Position numbers and translations under genes: made by a program. Shown here piece after piece: positions 46,576 to 57,224 of a DNA stretch of 57,998 nucleotides (position 1 is the first letter of the stretch; every line of letters begins with the position of its first letter). This stretch comes from Vittaforma corneae ATCC 50505. Taxonomy: Eukaryota > Microsporidia > Nosematidae. The DNA lies in contig NW_006889850.1 in NCBI RefSeq assembly GCF_000231115.1, forward strand, positions 1 through 57,998, given 5' to 3'. The notes below the pieces were generated by a model, which was not told the DNA's origin, did no database searches, and saw only the letters and a list, made by a program, of their open reading frames with translations.

Positions 46576-46781
46576 GATATCGGGGCGGAAATTTTGAAGA
46601 AAAGTCAAAGGAGGGTCCATATAAAAGGAGTAGCATTTAAAGTACAGCGAGTGTTTGTTGCAAGTTGTGAGCTATGCCTCATCTTATCAACAATGTTTAG
46701 CTATCTGCTTTTCATACTTGCGTTTTAGGGTCCGTCATAAAAGTTTAAAAAACTAAATAAATTTAAACAGCATTGTCTCAT

Positions 46782-47474
46782 TTATGGATTTACTTCTTCA
46801 ACATACTTGTAAATATCCTCCCGCAATACCTCAACACATCCTAAAGGATATCTAATCTCGGAATTATTCTTCTTACTTTCAACAATCAGATAGTTTCTAT
46901 GGCACTCAACACCCTCGTAATCAATCACACACACATCCACATTCGATCCCGAGTAGAGATCATTCAATATTCCTGCCTTGACAGCATCTACTCCAAGTGC
47001 TATTGCCTGTTCTTTGGTCATGTTTTTCTCAAACTTAGATTCAATAACAGCTATAGCAGCCAGTGATCCAGACCCAAGAGAGGTAAACTCAAGACTGCTG
47101 GAGTATCCATTTGGATGTATTGAATACAGGAACACTCCATTGCTGTCAACTCCACCCAAGACTAGTGCTGCCTGAATCTGTCCTCCGTAGTTGTGGAGAT
47201 AATCACAGATAATCCTCTCACAATGCGAAACGTAAGGATCTTTCATATGCTTGTACGAGAATAGCTGCAGTTTCTTCGATGCCATCCTCGTCACTCTCCC
47301 TGTGTCAGCTGCCGTTCCTGCACCACAACACATGATCTTTGGTGCTATAAAATGTATCTTTTCACAGTTTTTATCTGCAACTAATGGTCCTGAAGTACTT
47401 CGTGTATCCGCACACAAGACCACTCCTGTTTTGTACTTGATTCCTACAATTGTTGTTCCTGTTTTGACTATCAT
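46782..47474 (-). CDS. PUP1: 20S proteasome subunit beta2 (Pup1)
   Basis: 230 aa from ATG 47474. The catalytic Thr follows Gly in MIVKTG-TTIVGIKYKTGVVL; then ADTRSTSGPLVADKNCEKIH, CCGAGTAADTGRVTR, LGSGSLAAIAVIESK and GSNVDVCVIDYEG. These identify beta2, the trypsin-like site. Key Thr1, Asp17-equivalent and Lys33-equivalent positions are present. The propeptide is only six residues, against 29 in yeast. The C-terminal arm that wraps around beta3 is present but shortish (EIRYPLGCVEVLREDIYKYV). Confidence 0.93.
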   Translation of the reverse strand: MIVKTGTTIVGIKYKTGVVLCADTRSTSGPLVADKNCEKIHFIAPKIMCCGAGTAADTGRVTRMASKKLQLFSYKHMKDPYVSHCERIICDYLHNYGGQIQAALVLGGVDSNGVFLYSIHPNGYSSSLEFTSLGSGSLAAIAVIESKFEKNMTKEQAIALGVDAVKAGILNDLYSGSNVDVCVIDYEGVECHRNYLIVESKKNNSEIRYPLGCVEVLREDIYKYVEEVNP

Positions 47475-47761
47475 GGAAAGGATGGTAAAAATATTATTTA
47501 AAAAGAGAAAAGCCTCGGCTAAACACCACCATTACTTTATTTTGCGCCACCCATTAATCTGCGCTTGTTTTCAGCTTGCATGCACAGGCATTACCGGAAA
47601 TTCTTACTAAGACTTAAGATGGATGCACAAAAGATCGGTGCATTTTTGCTTCCACAGAGCAAAATATACTCAATTTAAGATTTGTTTTGCATCTGTACTA
47701 GACTGATATCTTTGACATTTGTTATCCGTGTCTTCTTTTTTACCACACCCCTCACTTTTCG

Positions 47762-49054
47762 ATGGAAGATGTAGAAGACTTAATTGAGGAGATTGTATGC
47801 ATTTATAAAAAGATAAGACAAGGAAGGGAGTACAGAACATACCAGTTTAAGACGAGCAACTCCTCAAAGGAGGAGGCAAAAAATGGCCAGCAGAGGGAAG
47901 AAGGCTTAAAGGCGTATAAAACAAGCATTTTCCCAAAGGAGGAAACAAAGATAAAAAATGTGACAGTTGTCCAAGATGAAGAAGAAAGCAACACCAAGTT
48001 AAAAAATAACGATGATGTAAATAGGAGTGCTAAGATTGTAAATTGCTTTGATTTCAATAAACACATCCTTAAATGTAAGAAATACCTTTTTTATTCGGAA
48101 AATGAAGGATTGAAAGAATCTGACAATTTGATTGTTCCCAGGGATTTTGAAAAGTTTTTCTGGATCAACATCTTCGATCCAAACATGGAAGACTTTGGGC
48201 ATCTTTCAAATATCTTTCAGATTCACGAAACCACAATTGCCGAAATAAGAGAGAAAAACAGCCCCGAGAAGATTGATGTTTACAGGAACTACGCTTACAT
48301 TTCTCTTAAGATGTTTGTGAACAAGAAAAGCAGAGAAGACATCAACTTCAACGTGATAGTCTTCGACAACTTTATTGTCACAACTCACAATAAGCAGTGG
48401 CAGGGCGTGAATAACATTCTCAACTTCTGCCATGCTATTTCAAAGGCTACCATTCTGAATCCCAGCTGGGTATTCATGTCGATTATCATCGAGTTTCTTC
48501 AGGACATACTGTTCAGTATGGACGAGATCGAAAAGCAGACAGACTCTTTTTCTACGAAGCATAGCGTCAAGGAGCTCCAATCTAACTTCTTTTATCTCCA
48601 GCAGGTATTTGTTCTGAAGCAATATACCCGGCCGAAGATTAAAATTTTGAGAAAGTTTTTACGGACTGATTTTCCGAAGAGTCCGGTAAAAAAGCTGCTG
48701 AAAATGTGCATAAAGGACTTCCTGGACATCAAATCTCTTCTGGGAGAGGCCAAAAGATCTTTTGAGAGGAACCAGGACATGATTTTGGGGCTGAGAGACA
48801 TTGAATTGGCAGAACAGAGCCATCAGATGAATGTGATAATGAATAGAATATCCAAAATCACTTTTTTATTTCTTCCGATTCAGTGCATTGCAGGTATTTG
48901 GGGAATGAATGTCAGGGTTCCTTGGCAAGACGAGGAGTCTACTCGTTATTTTTGGCTTTTGACACTGTGTGGACCAGTGCTATGCTTCCTGTACTTTTTT
49001 CTGACCGAGAATCGAAAAAAGTCAAAGAAATCGGCTGGAGTTAATCAGATTTAA
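47762..49054 (+). CDS. CorA/Alr-type Mg2+ transporter
   Basis: 430 aa from ATG 47762, with ACCACACCCC upstream. A charged N-terminal 110 residues is followed by the CorA cytoplasmic domain (FWINIFDPNMEDFGHLSNIF, a metal-binding-type loop), a long stalk helix (KLLKMCIKDFLDIK...), then two membrane helices with the selectivity motif GMN in IAGIWGMNVRVPWQDE. Two C-terminal helices with GMN between them is the CorA/Alr1/Mnr2 hallmark. Placement in the plasma or vacuolar membrane is undecided. The tail is short and basic. Confidence 0.9.
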   Translation: MEDVEDLIEEIVCIYKKIRQGREYRTYQFKTSNSSKEEAKNGQQREEGLKAYKTSIFPKEETKIKNVTVVQDEEESNTKLKNNDDVNRSAKIVNCFDFNKHILKCKKYLFYSENEGLKESDNLIVPRDFEKFFWINIFDPNMEDFGHLSNIFQIHETTIAEIREKNSPEKIDVYRNYAYISLKMFVNKKSREDINFNVIVFDNFIVTTHNKQWQGVNNILNFCHAISKATILNPSWVFMSIIIEFLQDILFSMDEIEKQTDSFSTKHSVKELQSNFFYLQQVFVLKQYTRPKIKILRKFLRTDFPKSPVKKLLKMCIKDFLDIKSLLGEAKRSFERNQDMILGLRDIELAEQSHQMNVIMNRISKITFLFLPIQCIAGIWGMNVRVPWQDEESTRYFWLLTLCGPVLCFLYFFLTENRKKSKKSAGVNQI

Positions 49055-49297
49055 TAAAGTTTATGAATTTATTTGTTTAGACTAACTTAGCACATAATCT
49101 ACCAATGTGCATTAGTTAAAGCATATATGAGAGATGCATGCGACCTTCTGAGCTGTGATAGGCTGGTTTATGACGAACTCTGCTTAAAAAAGTGCAAATG
49201 GTCTATGTTCGAGCCTTTATTTTGGCTTCAAACCCTTGTCAATCTGTCAAATATATCAAATTTAATAAATGTAAGTTAAAAATTTTATATCCTTAAC

Positions 49298-50146
49298 ATG
49301 GAAGAGACGAATTGTAACATGGCAAATACCCGATTTGAACGTCTAATAAGATATTTGAGAATTCGACTGGCGATTATTGTTTCATCTACCACTTGGGAAA
49401 GTAGGAAGGTAAAGAATGATGCCACCAGTCACTCTAAGATTATCGTTAATGCTTTCCAGGATAGTCTAATATCCAAGATGATTAGTGATGTGGGCTTTGA
49501 CGACATAGTAGAAGAAAATTACCCAATGAACTATTTCAAAGATTTATTGGGCATTTCGGGTAAGTTTGGAGAAGAATTTCTTTCAATTCTTTTGAATCCT
49601 TTTTACATATTTTCACCTGTCTATATTACACTACTGGTTCTATCAGCAGTCCTTCTTCTAGCTATTTTTTATATTGACAAGCCGTTGTTATATTCTGCAG
49701 TGCAGTATGCTTATTTATGCAATTTCTCACTAGTTACTTGGATTGCTTTTGCTAATCTCAGTATTTTTGAGAGTGTTTCTATTTTCCCATCTGCGAAACT
49801 CCCAAAGAACCTTGAGTATTTCATTGAGCTTTATCCTTACGGTTGGATGTTCTGTGAAATATTTGTGCTACTACTTTATTGCTTTTACATTATCGGTTAC
49901 AAGCTACATGAAGAGGAAGGAGACCAAACTAGAAGAAGCTATATCAGGAGCAAATATGTAAGGCTTGGTGTTCTGACATCACTTGTTGTATCTGGAATGT
50001 GCTATTTTATCAGCAAGATTGCTGTGACATGGGTGGGAAACCTCTTGCTTGGGTTCTATGTTGTGAACGTTGTTATACTAGTAATAATTTTCATCCCATT
50101 AGGATGTAGGATAATGTTTGTGCTGAATGATGATCCATTAAATTAG
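49298..50146 (+). CDS. Five-helix membrane protein, possibly YIP1-domain
   Basis: 282 aa from ATG 49298. A soluble N-terminal 105 residues (with NYPMNYFKDLLG before the membrane part) precedes about five helices (around residues 107-128, 135-158, 185-208, 225-245 and 250-275), and the tail is short (NDDPLN). Cytosolic N-terminus plus a compact five-helix domain is the Yip1/YIPF layout, which fits Golgi trafficking, but the sequence lacks a decisive motif. Confidence 0.5.
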   Translation: MEETNCNMANTRFERLIRYLRIRLAIIVSSTTWESRKVKNDATSHSKIIVNAFQDSLISKMISDVGFDDIVEENYPMNYFKDLLGISGKFGEEFLSILLNPFYIFSPVYITLLVLSAVLLLAIFYIDKPLLYSAVQYAYLCNFSLVTWIAFANLSIFESVSIFPSAKLPKNLEYFIELYPYGWMFCEIFVLLLYCFYIIGYKLHEEEGDQTRRSYIRSKYVRLGVLTSLVVSGMCYFISKIAVTWVGNLLLGFYVVNVVILVIIFIPLGCRIMFVLNDDPLN

Positions 50147-50460
50147 CAAATACTGGGTAATTTTAGCTGTTGAATGCACAGTAGACTAAACTGTGGTGCA
50201 ACTGCAATATAGAGCATAAATCTAATGTCTAGTTGGCATTTGTGCTCTGCTTTTGCTTCTTTTGATTTTTAGTTAATATTTCAGTTTTGATTTTATTCCG
50301 CTATCTTTTGTCATCATTCGATTTCGTGGTACAGCAACGTTTGTTACGATTCTGCCAATATATTCTATCAATACATTAGCAGTGGCGTTCATTGGAAATA
50401 CACAAATACTCTCCCGTCCTATCACCAACCCTGCTGTTAATGTAATTATTATTTTTTGTA
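50147..50460. other. Intergenic gap, nothing recognised
   Basis: About 314 bp. A minus-strand frame (50273-50521) extends into the next gene's coding start and lacks family features; judged chance. No RNA gene recognised. Confidence 0.35.
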
Positions 50461-50487
50461 AAAATTTTTCACTTTTCTCCCCCCACC
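50461..50487 (+). promoter_or_regulatory. AAAATTTTT plus CCCCCC before the gene at 50488
   Basis: AAAATTTTTCACTTTTCTCC, then CCCCACC, then ATG: the strongest C tract in the window, combined with an A/T run. Confidence 0.55.
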
Positions 50488-52485
50488 ATGCAAAGAGATA
50501 TTTCTGAGCTTGACTTTTCAAATGACGTGGATATACTATATGCTTACAAAAATATCAAGAAAAATTCAAGACTGCTGAAAGAAATTGCTCAGGTCAAGAT
50601 TTCCAGCTTTGAATTTGGAATTGTGTGCTTGGACACGATTGAATCTGCCATTTTGGAAGAACTTGGAGAGTCCTTTGTTGACAATGAAATGATAGAATTG
50701 ATACAACAGTATATAATCAGTGATAAGAGCTTGAAGGATAAGAACACAAGAGACGACGATCAACCGAGTACTGATTCAGATCAAAACGCTGTAAAAACAT
50801 GCAACAGCGATAATTTAAAAGAGAAAAATCACAACAATGACAATAAATGTCATAAAAATGATAGTATGGCTGAACCAGACATTGCAAATAAAAGCTTTGT
50901 AAGCGTATTGGATGAGTCTAAGCAAAACGAAGACAGTAACGTCAATAACGACAAAACAGATGGCAAAAAGGCTTTGGATGATCCTTTGTTTCATTGTAAA
51001 CTTCTCAACATTCTTTTGAGACCCCTGGTAAATGTCTGCAATAAGCAAATAGTTGATCTTGTTTACTATGTGTATAGAAAGACCGGCATTTCCCATTTCG
51101 ACTTTCTTTTCAATGCATTTACATTAGATACACAAAAGATTGAACTTCATTTGCTTGTTGCAAAGGGGATAAAGGCCAGATCTTTTGACTTTACTGATTT
51201 TAAGGAATATTTGAAAGCAGACAGTGATCAACAATGCGAGGCTCGAAGTAACGAGTTCAGTCTTTCCGAAGGATCAGATCCTATCATTCCCCTGCCATTT
51301 CTGGAGCCAGATACGGCTAAGAATACCTCAGTTAGTTTTACCTCAAATGAAGACGAGTCGTCAGATGATAGCCTCACCTCAATAACTGCCCTTCTCTCCA
51401 GGCCATTCAAAGAAAAAGTACTCGTAGATCAATCTGTGCATCTCTCTAAGGCCAAGGATCTTCTTCTCTCTGCCAAATATTCTGATGCTAATTTTCTAGT
51501 TGACAATCTTTCAAATTTCCTGTACATAAAATTTGATAGGGAGATTTTCGAGAAATTTTTATCATATTCCAATCATTATTCGTTTTGTATTCATTTAAAT
51601 AAACTGCAAAATGTCCCTTTTTTCTTTTATGAACAGGTAGATATTAGAAAAGTACTGTCAATCATACCAAAAATGCCCCACGACTCTTACAATTACCGCA
51701 AGAGAGATGTCTCGCCATATATGCTAAAGGTTAACAGCTCTTTGCTGAAGAGCTATCTTGATTTTTCTCACCATACTTTCAACAGCCTTGAATCTTTAGA
51801 TATAGACTATATTCTAGTTGCCAAGGGTCTTAAATACTTTGTCGGCACTTACAGATCCTGTTCTCTATTTAAGATCTTCTTTGAACTTCTCAGCTGCAAG
51901 ATCACGAATGTTTCAAATGAAATTAAGAGTATTCTTTTGCCCGATCTTAGTCTCTACTTGGACGTATTTTATGGCAAGGCAAAGGAGAGCAACCAGCACG
52001 AAAGCAGCACAGACAAGAGTACTGAAATAGAACAAGCGTTTCCAAACCTCAACGACCCTGTTGACATTTTAGTTAGTTCATACTTGAATCCTGGATTTTA
52101 CGCGGAAATTGATAGACATATTTCCCAGTCTTTGTTAGATGCATTTGAAAAGAAATCGGACATCGATCAGAATGACGTTGATGATTTCATTGAAGCACTC
52201 TTGTTTGAGATTTCCCTTGATTCTGCGTATAAAATTTGCATTTTAGAGTCAATAGAAAAGATATGTGAAAAAATCAATAACGGCAGCACTGCTAATATTT
52301 CTGAGTCGTTTGATAGAATTTTACAAAATTTAAAGATATTCCCAAAGCTAAACTGGAGATATAAAAAAGCGTTTATTTTAAAGGCAGACGTTCTAGAAAA
52401 GTTTGGAATCAAACGGGAATGGATAAAAGAAGAATTTAAAAATGATAGAGTGTTTTATATTAAAAATATGACGAAGAGTCTATAA
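50488..52485 (+). CDS. Large hypothetical protein
   Basis: 665 aa from ATG 50488. The N-terminal 75 residues are helical. A polar, Asn/Asp/Lys-rich linker follows (about residues 85-160), then a long helical region without membrane spans, broken by another Ser/Glu-rich linker (about 245-300). The closing segment is FGIKREWIKEEFKNDRVFYI. The texture suits a helical-repeat scaffold. I do not recognise it. The strong A/T run and C tract next to the start suggest good expression. Confidence 0.75.
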   Translation: MQRDISELDFSNDVDILYAYKNIKKNSRLLKEIAQVKISSFEFGIVCLDTIESAILEELGESFVDNEMIELIQQYIISDKSLKDKNTRDDDQPSTDSDQNAVKTCNSDNLKEKNHNNDNKCHKNDSMAEPDIANKSFVSVLDESKQNEDSNVNNDKTDGKKALDDPLFHCKLLNILLRPLVNVCNKQIVDLVYYVYRKTGISHFDFLFNAFTLDTQKIELHLLVAKGIKARSFDFTDFKEYLKADSDQQCEARSNEFSLSEGSDPIIPLPFLEPDTAKNTSVSFTSNEDESSDDSLTSITALLSRPFKEKVLVDQSVHLSKAKDLLLSAKYSDANFLVDNLSNFLYIKFDREIFEKFLSYSNHYSFCIHLNKLQNVPFFFYEQVDIRKVLSIIPKMPHDSYNYRKRDVSPYMLKVNSSLLKSYLDFSHHTFNSLESLDIDYILVAKGLKYFVGTYRSCSLFKIFFELLSCKITNVSNEIKSILLPDLSLYLDVFYGKAKESNQHESSTDKSTEIEQAFPNLNDPVDILVSSYLNPGFYAEIDRHISQSLLDAFEKKSDIDQNDVDDFIEALLFEISLDSAYKICILESIEKICEKINNGSTANISESFDRILQNLKIFPKLNWRYKKAFILKADVLEKFGIKREWIKEEFKNDRVFYIKNMTKSL

Positions 52486-52661
52486 ATAAATCAATTTAGA
52501 AGATGATCACATCAAAATTTAAGTTCTAATATTTGCTTGATGAAAGCTGAGTTATATTAAAATTAAACAGAATACTAAGTGATAGGTGTCATAAATATAT
52601 AACAGTAAATAACTGAAGTACAAAGACAGCTTTTCTTCACGGACTTTTTAATATGTCGGTA

Positions 52662-55024
52662 CTACGAAGAGGCGTTACCGCCTTTCAAATTCAACAACTT
52701 TAGGGAGACTCGTTTCAATGAATTCAACGGTCCCTCATACACAAGCCCTCTTTCATCGTACCAGTTTAACAGGTCTGCCCACATCTCATTCTTGTATAAG
52801 GTAAATGGATTTCCTATGATAATCAGTCCATGCTTAGCACGTGTTAGGGTCACGTTCATTCGTCTCTTGTCGCCCACGAACCCTACGCCCTGGAAAATAT
52901 TTGATCGTACCAGACTAACAATTATAAAATCCTTCTCTCTTCCTTGGAATCCATCAACATTCTTGATTTCAAGGTTGCCTGCTTCGTTTCCAAATATTTG
53001 TCCGAGAATGTACGATCTTTGTCCCTCGTAGGGGGTAATCACTCCAATCTGCTGTTCAAGTACTCCATTTTTGAATAAAAACCGTATTATGTTTTCAACT
53101 ATCACGGCTTCACTTTTATTAAAGAACGACGTACGGCTTTGACTAATTTCCTCCTTGCCGTCACAGACATAGAAAAAGTTGTTTGGAAGATCAAGAACCT
53201 TACTTGTACTGGTACCCGACTTGAGGAGACCGTTGTAGAAATACTCAGAAGGAAAGGCACAGAGATCAGGATGCATCCTGTACTGTACGCTAAGAAGATA
53301 TGGCATTACTCCTATCCTCAAAAGTCTTTCAAATAGACTTTGCTTGAATCCATACTTCACTACATCCTTATTTAGAATAGTAGGTCCAAGCTGCTTGTGG
53401 TCACCCACCAAAATTAATTTCTCTGGACTGTACACGCAAGGCACCAACGAGAGGGGCTCGGTAGACTGGACCGCCTCGTCTATAAGAACAAATGGAAACT
53501 CAAATTCTTTTAAAATCTTCTGTCCAGCGGTAACACAAGTACAACACACTACCTCTGCCATTTCGAGAAGATTTCGTTGTGATGCATTCTTTGAATCTAT
53601 GAAAAATTCGTTAAGCAGTTTATGAAGACATAGAAAATCAACATCCGTGGAGACATCTTCCCTTCTTTTGGACATTATCCTCAATACTTTAAGACCAGTA
53701 TCATTAATCTTAATGGCTAGCTGATCTGCGGCCGTATTGGACGGCGCAACAACCAGAACTTTTTTACCATAATGCTTCACAAGATTATATACAATTACAG
53801 CTGATACCATCGTTTTTCCAGTGCCTGGCGGCCCCTGGATTAGCGTAAGTGTTCGTGTCAATGCAGCTTTGACTGCTATTTCCTGAGACTGATTCAATGC
53901 GAAGAACTTCTTAGGTTGAAAAACTTCTATCTCCTTCATGGTTTCTTTGACTCCTTTAAGAATGTACTTAAAGATTGTGTTGCTCTTCTTCTTATTGTAT
54001 AAGCTTTGAAGTGCATTCTTCATTCTGTTATAGGTTGTTGGATTCCAAATAAATTCAACAGTGTATCCATTCCTGGGTATATTTTCGAGAGTATGCCCGG
54101 ATGGTAGAGAATCTACATCAATCTTCACTCTAATAAGATCGCTAAACTGCTCCTCACAGACATATCCCACAAATGACAGTCCAGGTCGTTGTGAAAATTT
54201 CAGCTCGTCGCCCACATTTACTTTGAAATCACTGTTGGTCTTCTGCACTATAAATTTGCAATAGCACCCATCAATAAGTAGCGTCATATTTTCTTGCTTC
54301 ATGTTTTCCTTGATTTCCTGTTCCTTCCTGCATTCTGCATTTATCAATGGTATAAATGTGCTGAGATAAGATTCTGGGGTGAAGTGCATTTTGATTTTAG
54401 GTGAAGCTTCTGTCTCCTTAACTCCTGCAATTCGATTGAGCATTTTACAGAAGGATAAAAGCTTATTAGTTTTTCCCCAACAATTTTAGGCAAATCCTTG
54501 CAATGCCCACAATAAATATTTGTGAGGATGCCTGGAAGCTGTTTACTATAATCATTCAATAACTTCATATGCTGATCAAAGGATTCATTTGTTAATTTGA
54601 TGTTCTCGTCTATGGCTTCATTTACTTCTGGACTGCTAATAATTTCGGTCATAGCATTCGACTTGGTTGTTTTTGAAGTCTCAAGACCTTCAGTGCTCTC
54701 TTCGGCGACATCCTCTTTACTTTCACTTTCTTCAGTAACACTGTCTTTGACACTATTCAAGTTCAGGTCACTCAGAAGTCCAAGCAGCTCTGCTCTACAG
54801 TCAGAATCCATAGCTAAACCCAGTCTAAATAGATTGTTCTCACCACAGCCTATACAAACTACATCTTTATCCAAAATAGAGACCCTCTTGTGCTTTGATT
54901 TGACTAAATGATAAATTATGTGTGACTTTCCGTCTGTTATGTCATTGCAAAATCCGTGCGAACACTCTGTGCATTTAATGAGCGTTTCTTTGTTGCAGTA
55001 TTTACATTTATTGATAAATTCCAT
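52662..55024 (-). CDS. UPF1: Upf1 RNA helicase (nonsense-mediated decay), frame-shifted
   Basis: ATG 55024, after AAAAATTTT and GCCC. The N-terminal CH domain has KCKYCNKETLIKCTECSHGF, SHIIYHLVKSKHKRV and CIGCGENN, then an acidic insert of about 80 residues before YCGHCKD. At about 54440 the frame changes: a missing A in the AAAA run of GTAAAATGC joins SFYPSVK to MLNRIAGVKETEASPKIKMH. Helicase motifs follow: QGPPGTGKT, LIDEAVQ, GDHKQLGPT, QYRMHP, DGFQGREKDFIIVSLVRSN and LTRAKHGLIIIGN. SF1B helicase central to NMD. About 787 aa; no SQ-rich tail. Confidence 0.92.
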
Positions 55025-55190
55025 TCGTCTGGGCTAAAGTAAAAGATAGGAAAATTTTTGCAACTTTTCATAACAGAAAAAGGGTATTAAAGAGCATTAT
55101 ATTGTTAGTTTTTATTTAGGATTTAAACCTAATCTCAAATGGTGGCTTGCTGTTTTATAGTTCATTTTAATCCCTACGTCCTATCTAAAG

Positions 55191-55637
55191 ATGAACAATA
55201 GCGCTCTAGAAAATAATGATCAGAACAATGCTTTGAATCAAGATAGCGCCGTAGAAAAGACTGCCGATGGTACTTTTGGGAATGTTATAGATCAAAACAA
55301 CATCAATGATGTTCCCGAACCCAGTTCTGAGTTGATCAGAGACATTTTTGAGATAAATAAGAAGTTAAATGAAGAGAATCGAGCGCTTAAGACAAAGATT
55401 CAAGAATTAGAGGGGAAATTTACCGAAATGTCTTTGTCTTATGAAGAGCAGATAAATGAACTGACAAATTCCGCTATTGACAAGGACTTTGAAAAAGGAA
55501 TATTTGTAGAAAGTGAGATTCTTGGCAGGCTAGAGCAGGAAAATATTCAGCTGAGGAAAACACTAGAAGAGTTCTATAAAAAGACATTAAAGGAGTGGTA
55601 CGAGGAAATGAGAATGAAGCATGGCTGTGAAACGTAA
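55191..55637 (+). CDS. Coiled-coil protein, 148 aa
   Basis: ATG 55191. The N-terminal 45 residues are Asn/Asp-rich and probably disordered. A coiled coil (about residues 48-100, LIRDIFEINKKLNEENRALK and on) is followed by a second helix (ESEILGRLEQENIQLRKTLE). A spindle, SNARE-tether or scaffold role is possible; no family is recognised. Confidence 0.6.
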   Translation: MNNSALENNDQNNALNQDSAVEKTADGTFGNVIDQNNINDVPEPSSELIRDIFEINKKLNEENRALKTKIQELEGKFTEMSLSYEEQINELTNSAIDKDFEKGIFVESEILGRLEQENIQLRKTLEEFYKKTLKEWYEEMRMKHGCET

Positions 55638-55850
55638 ATAAACTGATAAAGATCAAAATCCCTTCTTTTACTTATCTTCAGGCAGTTTTTCTATCAATAC
55701 AACTTTGGACTGTTAGAATAGAAAGAGTAAAAAGTTTGATAGTGCTTGTTGTAGACACTTTCTTTGTGCTTATGCCGAATGCTTGAAATGAACTGCTTTA
55801 GTGTTGTTAATTTTAAGAAAGAAAACCAATTCAAACTATCGATTTACTAT

Positions 55851-57224
55851 TTATACTGCTTTGTTTTTAAGAATGGTGTTCTGTGCTTTTAGCCTACTTT
55901 TGAAACTGTCAAATTTCTTAACGGACAATTTTTGCAAAAAATTTTCTAATATTCTGATTTTATCATAAAATCCAGTCAAATCTCCTCTAAACACAAGCCT
56001 TTCCGCTCTTTTTCTGATATTTCTTGCTCTCTCTTCCAGCTCGTCCCTTTTACTATTCAATAATTCCAGTCTCTCACTTATCAATTCATACTCTTTCTCA
56101 TTTTCATGCTCCCTGACATCAAGATCCATGTCAATTTTTTGGAGTACGTTCAAAATTGACTCATACTTTTTTAGAAGCAGCGAATTTTTCAAAAACTGGT
56201 CTTTCTGCTGCTCGTCCCTAATAAAATCGGGTATTTTGACCGTCGTTGGATTTACTGTTATCTTATAATCACTCATTTCATATGTTGGCTGGTACGTGTT
56301 GGTTTGTCCTGCACTCACTTCTGTGTTTAGAAAATAGATGCGTTTCGACGAGACTGCTATGTATTCTGATATGCCCTGATCCAAGCCGTATATTCTATCT
56401 TTCATTATCATAAAAGGTGCCTTGGACAGATGAATTAAAGTGTCTGACAGGAAGAAGTTTAGGACAACTTCATCACTGCTATTTTGTATGGCAAGAGTGT
56501 ATTGAATTAAGAGTGTATCTTCTGCTATTTCATACTTTAAAATACTTTTGTCCGTTTTGATAAAAATAAACCTTTCAAATGCATATATTTTGCAGGCATT
56601 GTCCGTTACTTCGGGTATGTATTTGATTTTAGATAATAGCGTGATGCACTGGGTTATAAAGACATTTTTACATCTCAAAATTTGATTTTGGCTGGTGAGG
56701 ATGTACGTGTCATCACCAGTACAAGCCATACTCTTGGCTTTAAAAGGCAATTGGATTTCAATAAGTAGGCCTGGTGATGAACCGTTCATATTTTTTGATC
56801 TACCAGCATCTTCTCTTACTTTAAATATCTCTATTGACTCTGTGTATAGAAAACCCAGGTAGTTGTTGCGAGTGTCGTTGTATTTTAGAATTTGGATTGG
56901 TATTTCTTTTAGTATAACTTCACTATGACTGGATGAGTGAGCATGAATGCTGTGTGCTGTGTTGATATTGATAAGTGTCAGCACATTTCCTGACACACTG
57001 CACAGAAAAGCATCCTTTAGGACTGTGAGGAATGAGGAATTCTTTACGGGAAAAACTTTCGAATGTGAATTTGTAGACTGGGAATAAACGTGAATGAAAT
57101 GGTCGTTGAAGTAAAAGACATTGTCTCGGGATATTGCTATTGTAGAAGTGTTTGGAATATCATGATCTCTGAAATATACTTGATATGTGGATGGACAAGT
57201 CTTCATCATCGAGTCTTGGGCCAT
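55851..57224 (-). CDS. Nup82/Nup88-like nucleoporin candidate
   Basis: 457 aa from ATG 57224 (CCCAC before it). The first 330 residues are beta-rich with repeated hydrophobic strand pairs, suiting a divergent WD propeller. The last 110 residues are a coiled coil (KKYESILNVLQKIDMDLDVR ... ERARNIRKRAERLVFRGDL). An N-terminal propeller followed by an R/E-rich coiled coil is the Nup82/Nup88 layout, which would place it on the cytoplasmic face of the pore together with Gle1. No sequence signature confirms it; other propeller plus coil proteins are possible. Confidence 0.45.
   Translation of the reverse strand: MAQDSMMKTCPSTYQVYFRDHDIPNTSTIAISRDNVFYFNDHFIHVYSQSTNSHSKVFPVKNSSFLTVLKDAFLCSVSGNVLTLININTAHSIHAHSSSHSEVILKEIPIQILKYNDTRNNYLGFLYTESIEIFKVREDAGRSKNMNGSSPGLLIEIQLPFKAKSMACTGDDTYILTSQNQILRCKNVFITQCITLLSKIKYIPEVTDNACKIYAFERFIFIKTDKSILKYEIAEDTLLIQYTLAIQNSSDEVVLNFFLSDTLIHLSKAPFMIMKDRIYGLDQGISEYIAVSSKRIYFLNTEVSAGQTNTYQPTYEMSDYKITVNPTTVKIPDFIRDEQQKDQFLKNSLLLKKYESILNVLQKIDMDLDVREHENEKEYELISERLELLNSKRDELEERARNIRKRAERLVFRGDLTGFYDKIRILENFLQKLSVKKFDSFKSRLKAQNTILKNKAV

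Noticed and set aside
50273..50521. Minus-strand frame of 82 codons with a Gly/Ile-rich patch
   Set aside because: Runs across the promoter tract and start of the gene at 50488; not an Lsm or ribosomal protein on inspection.
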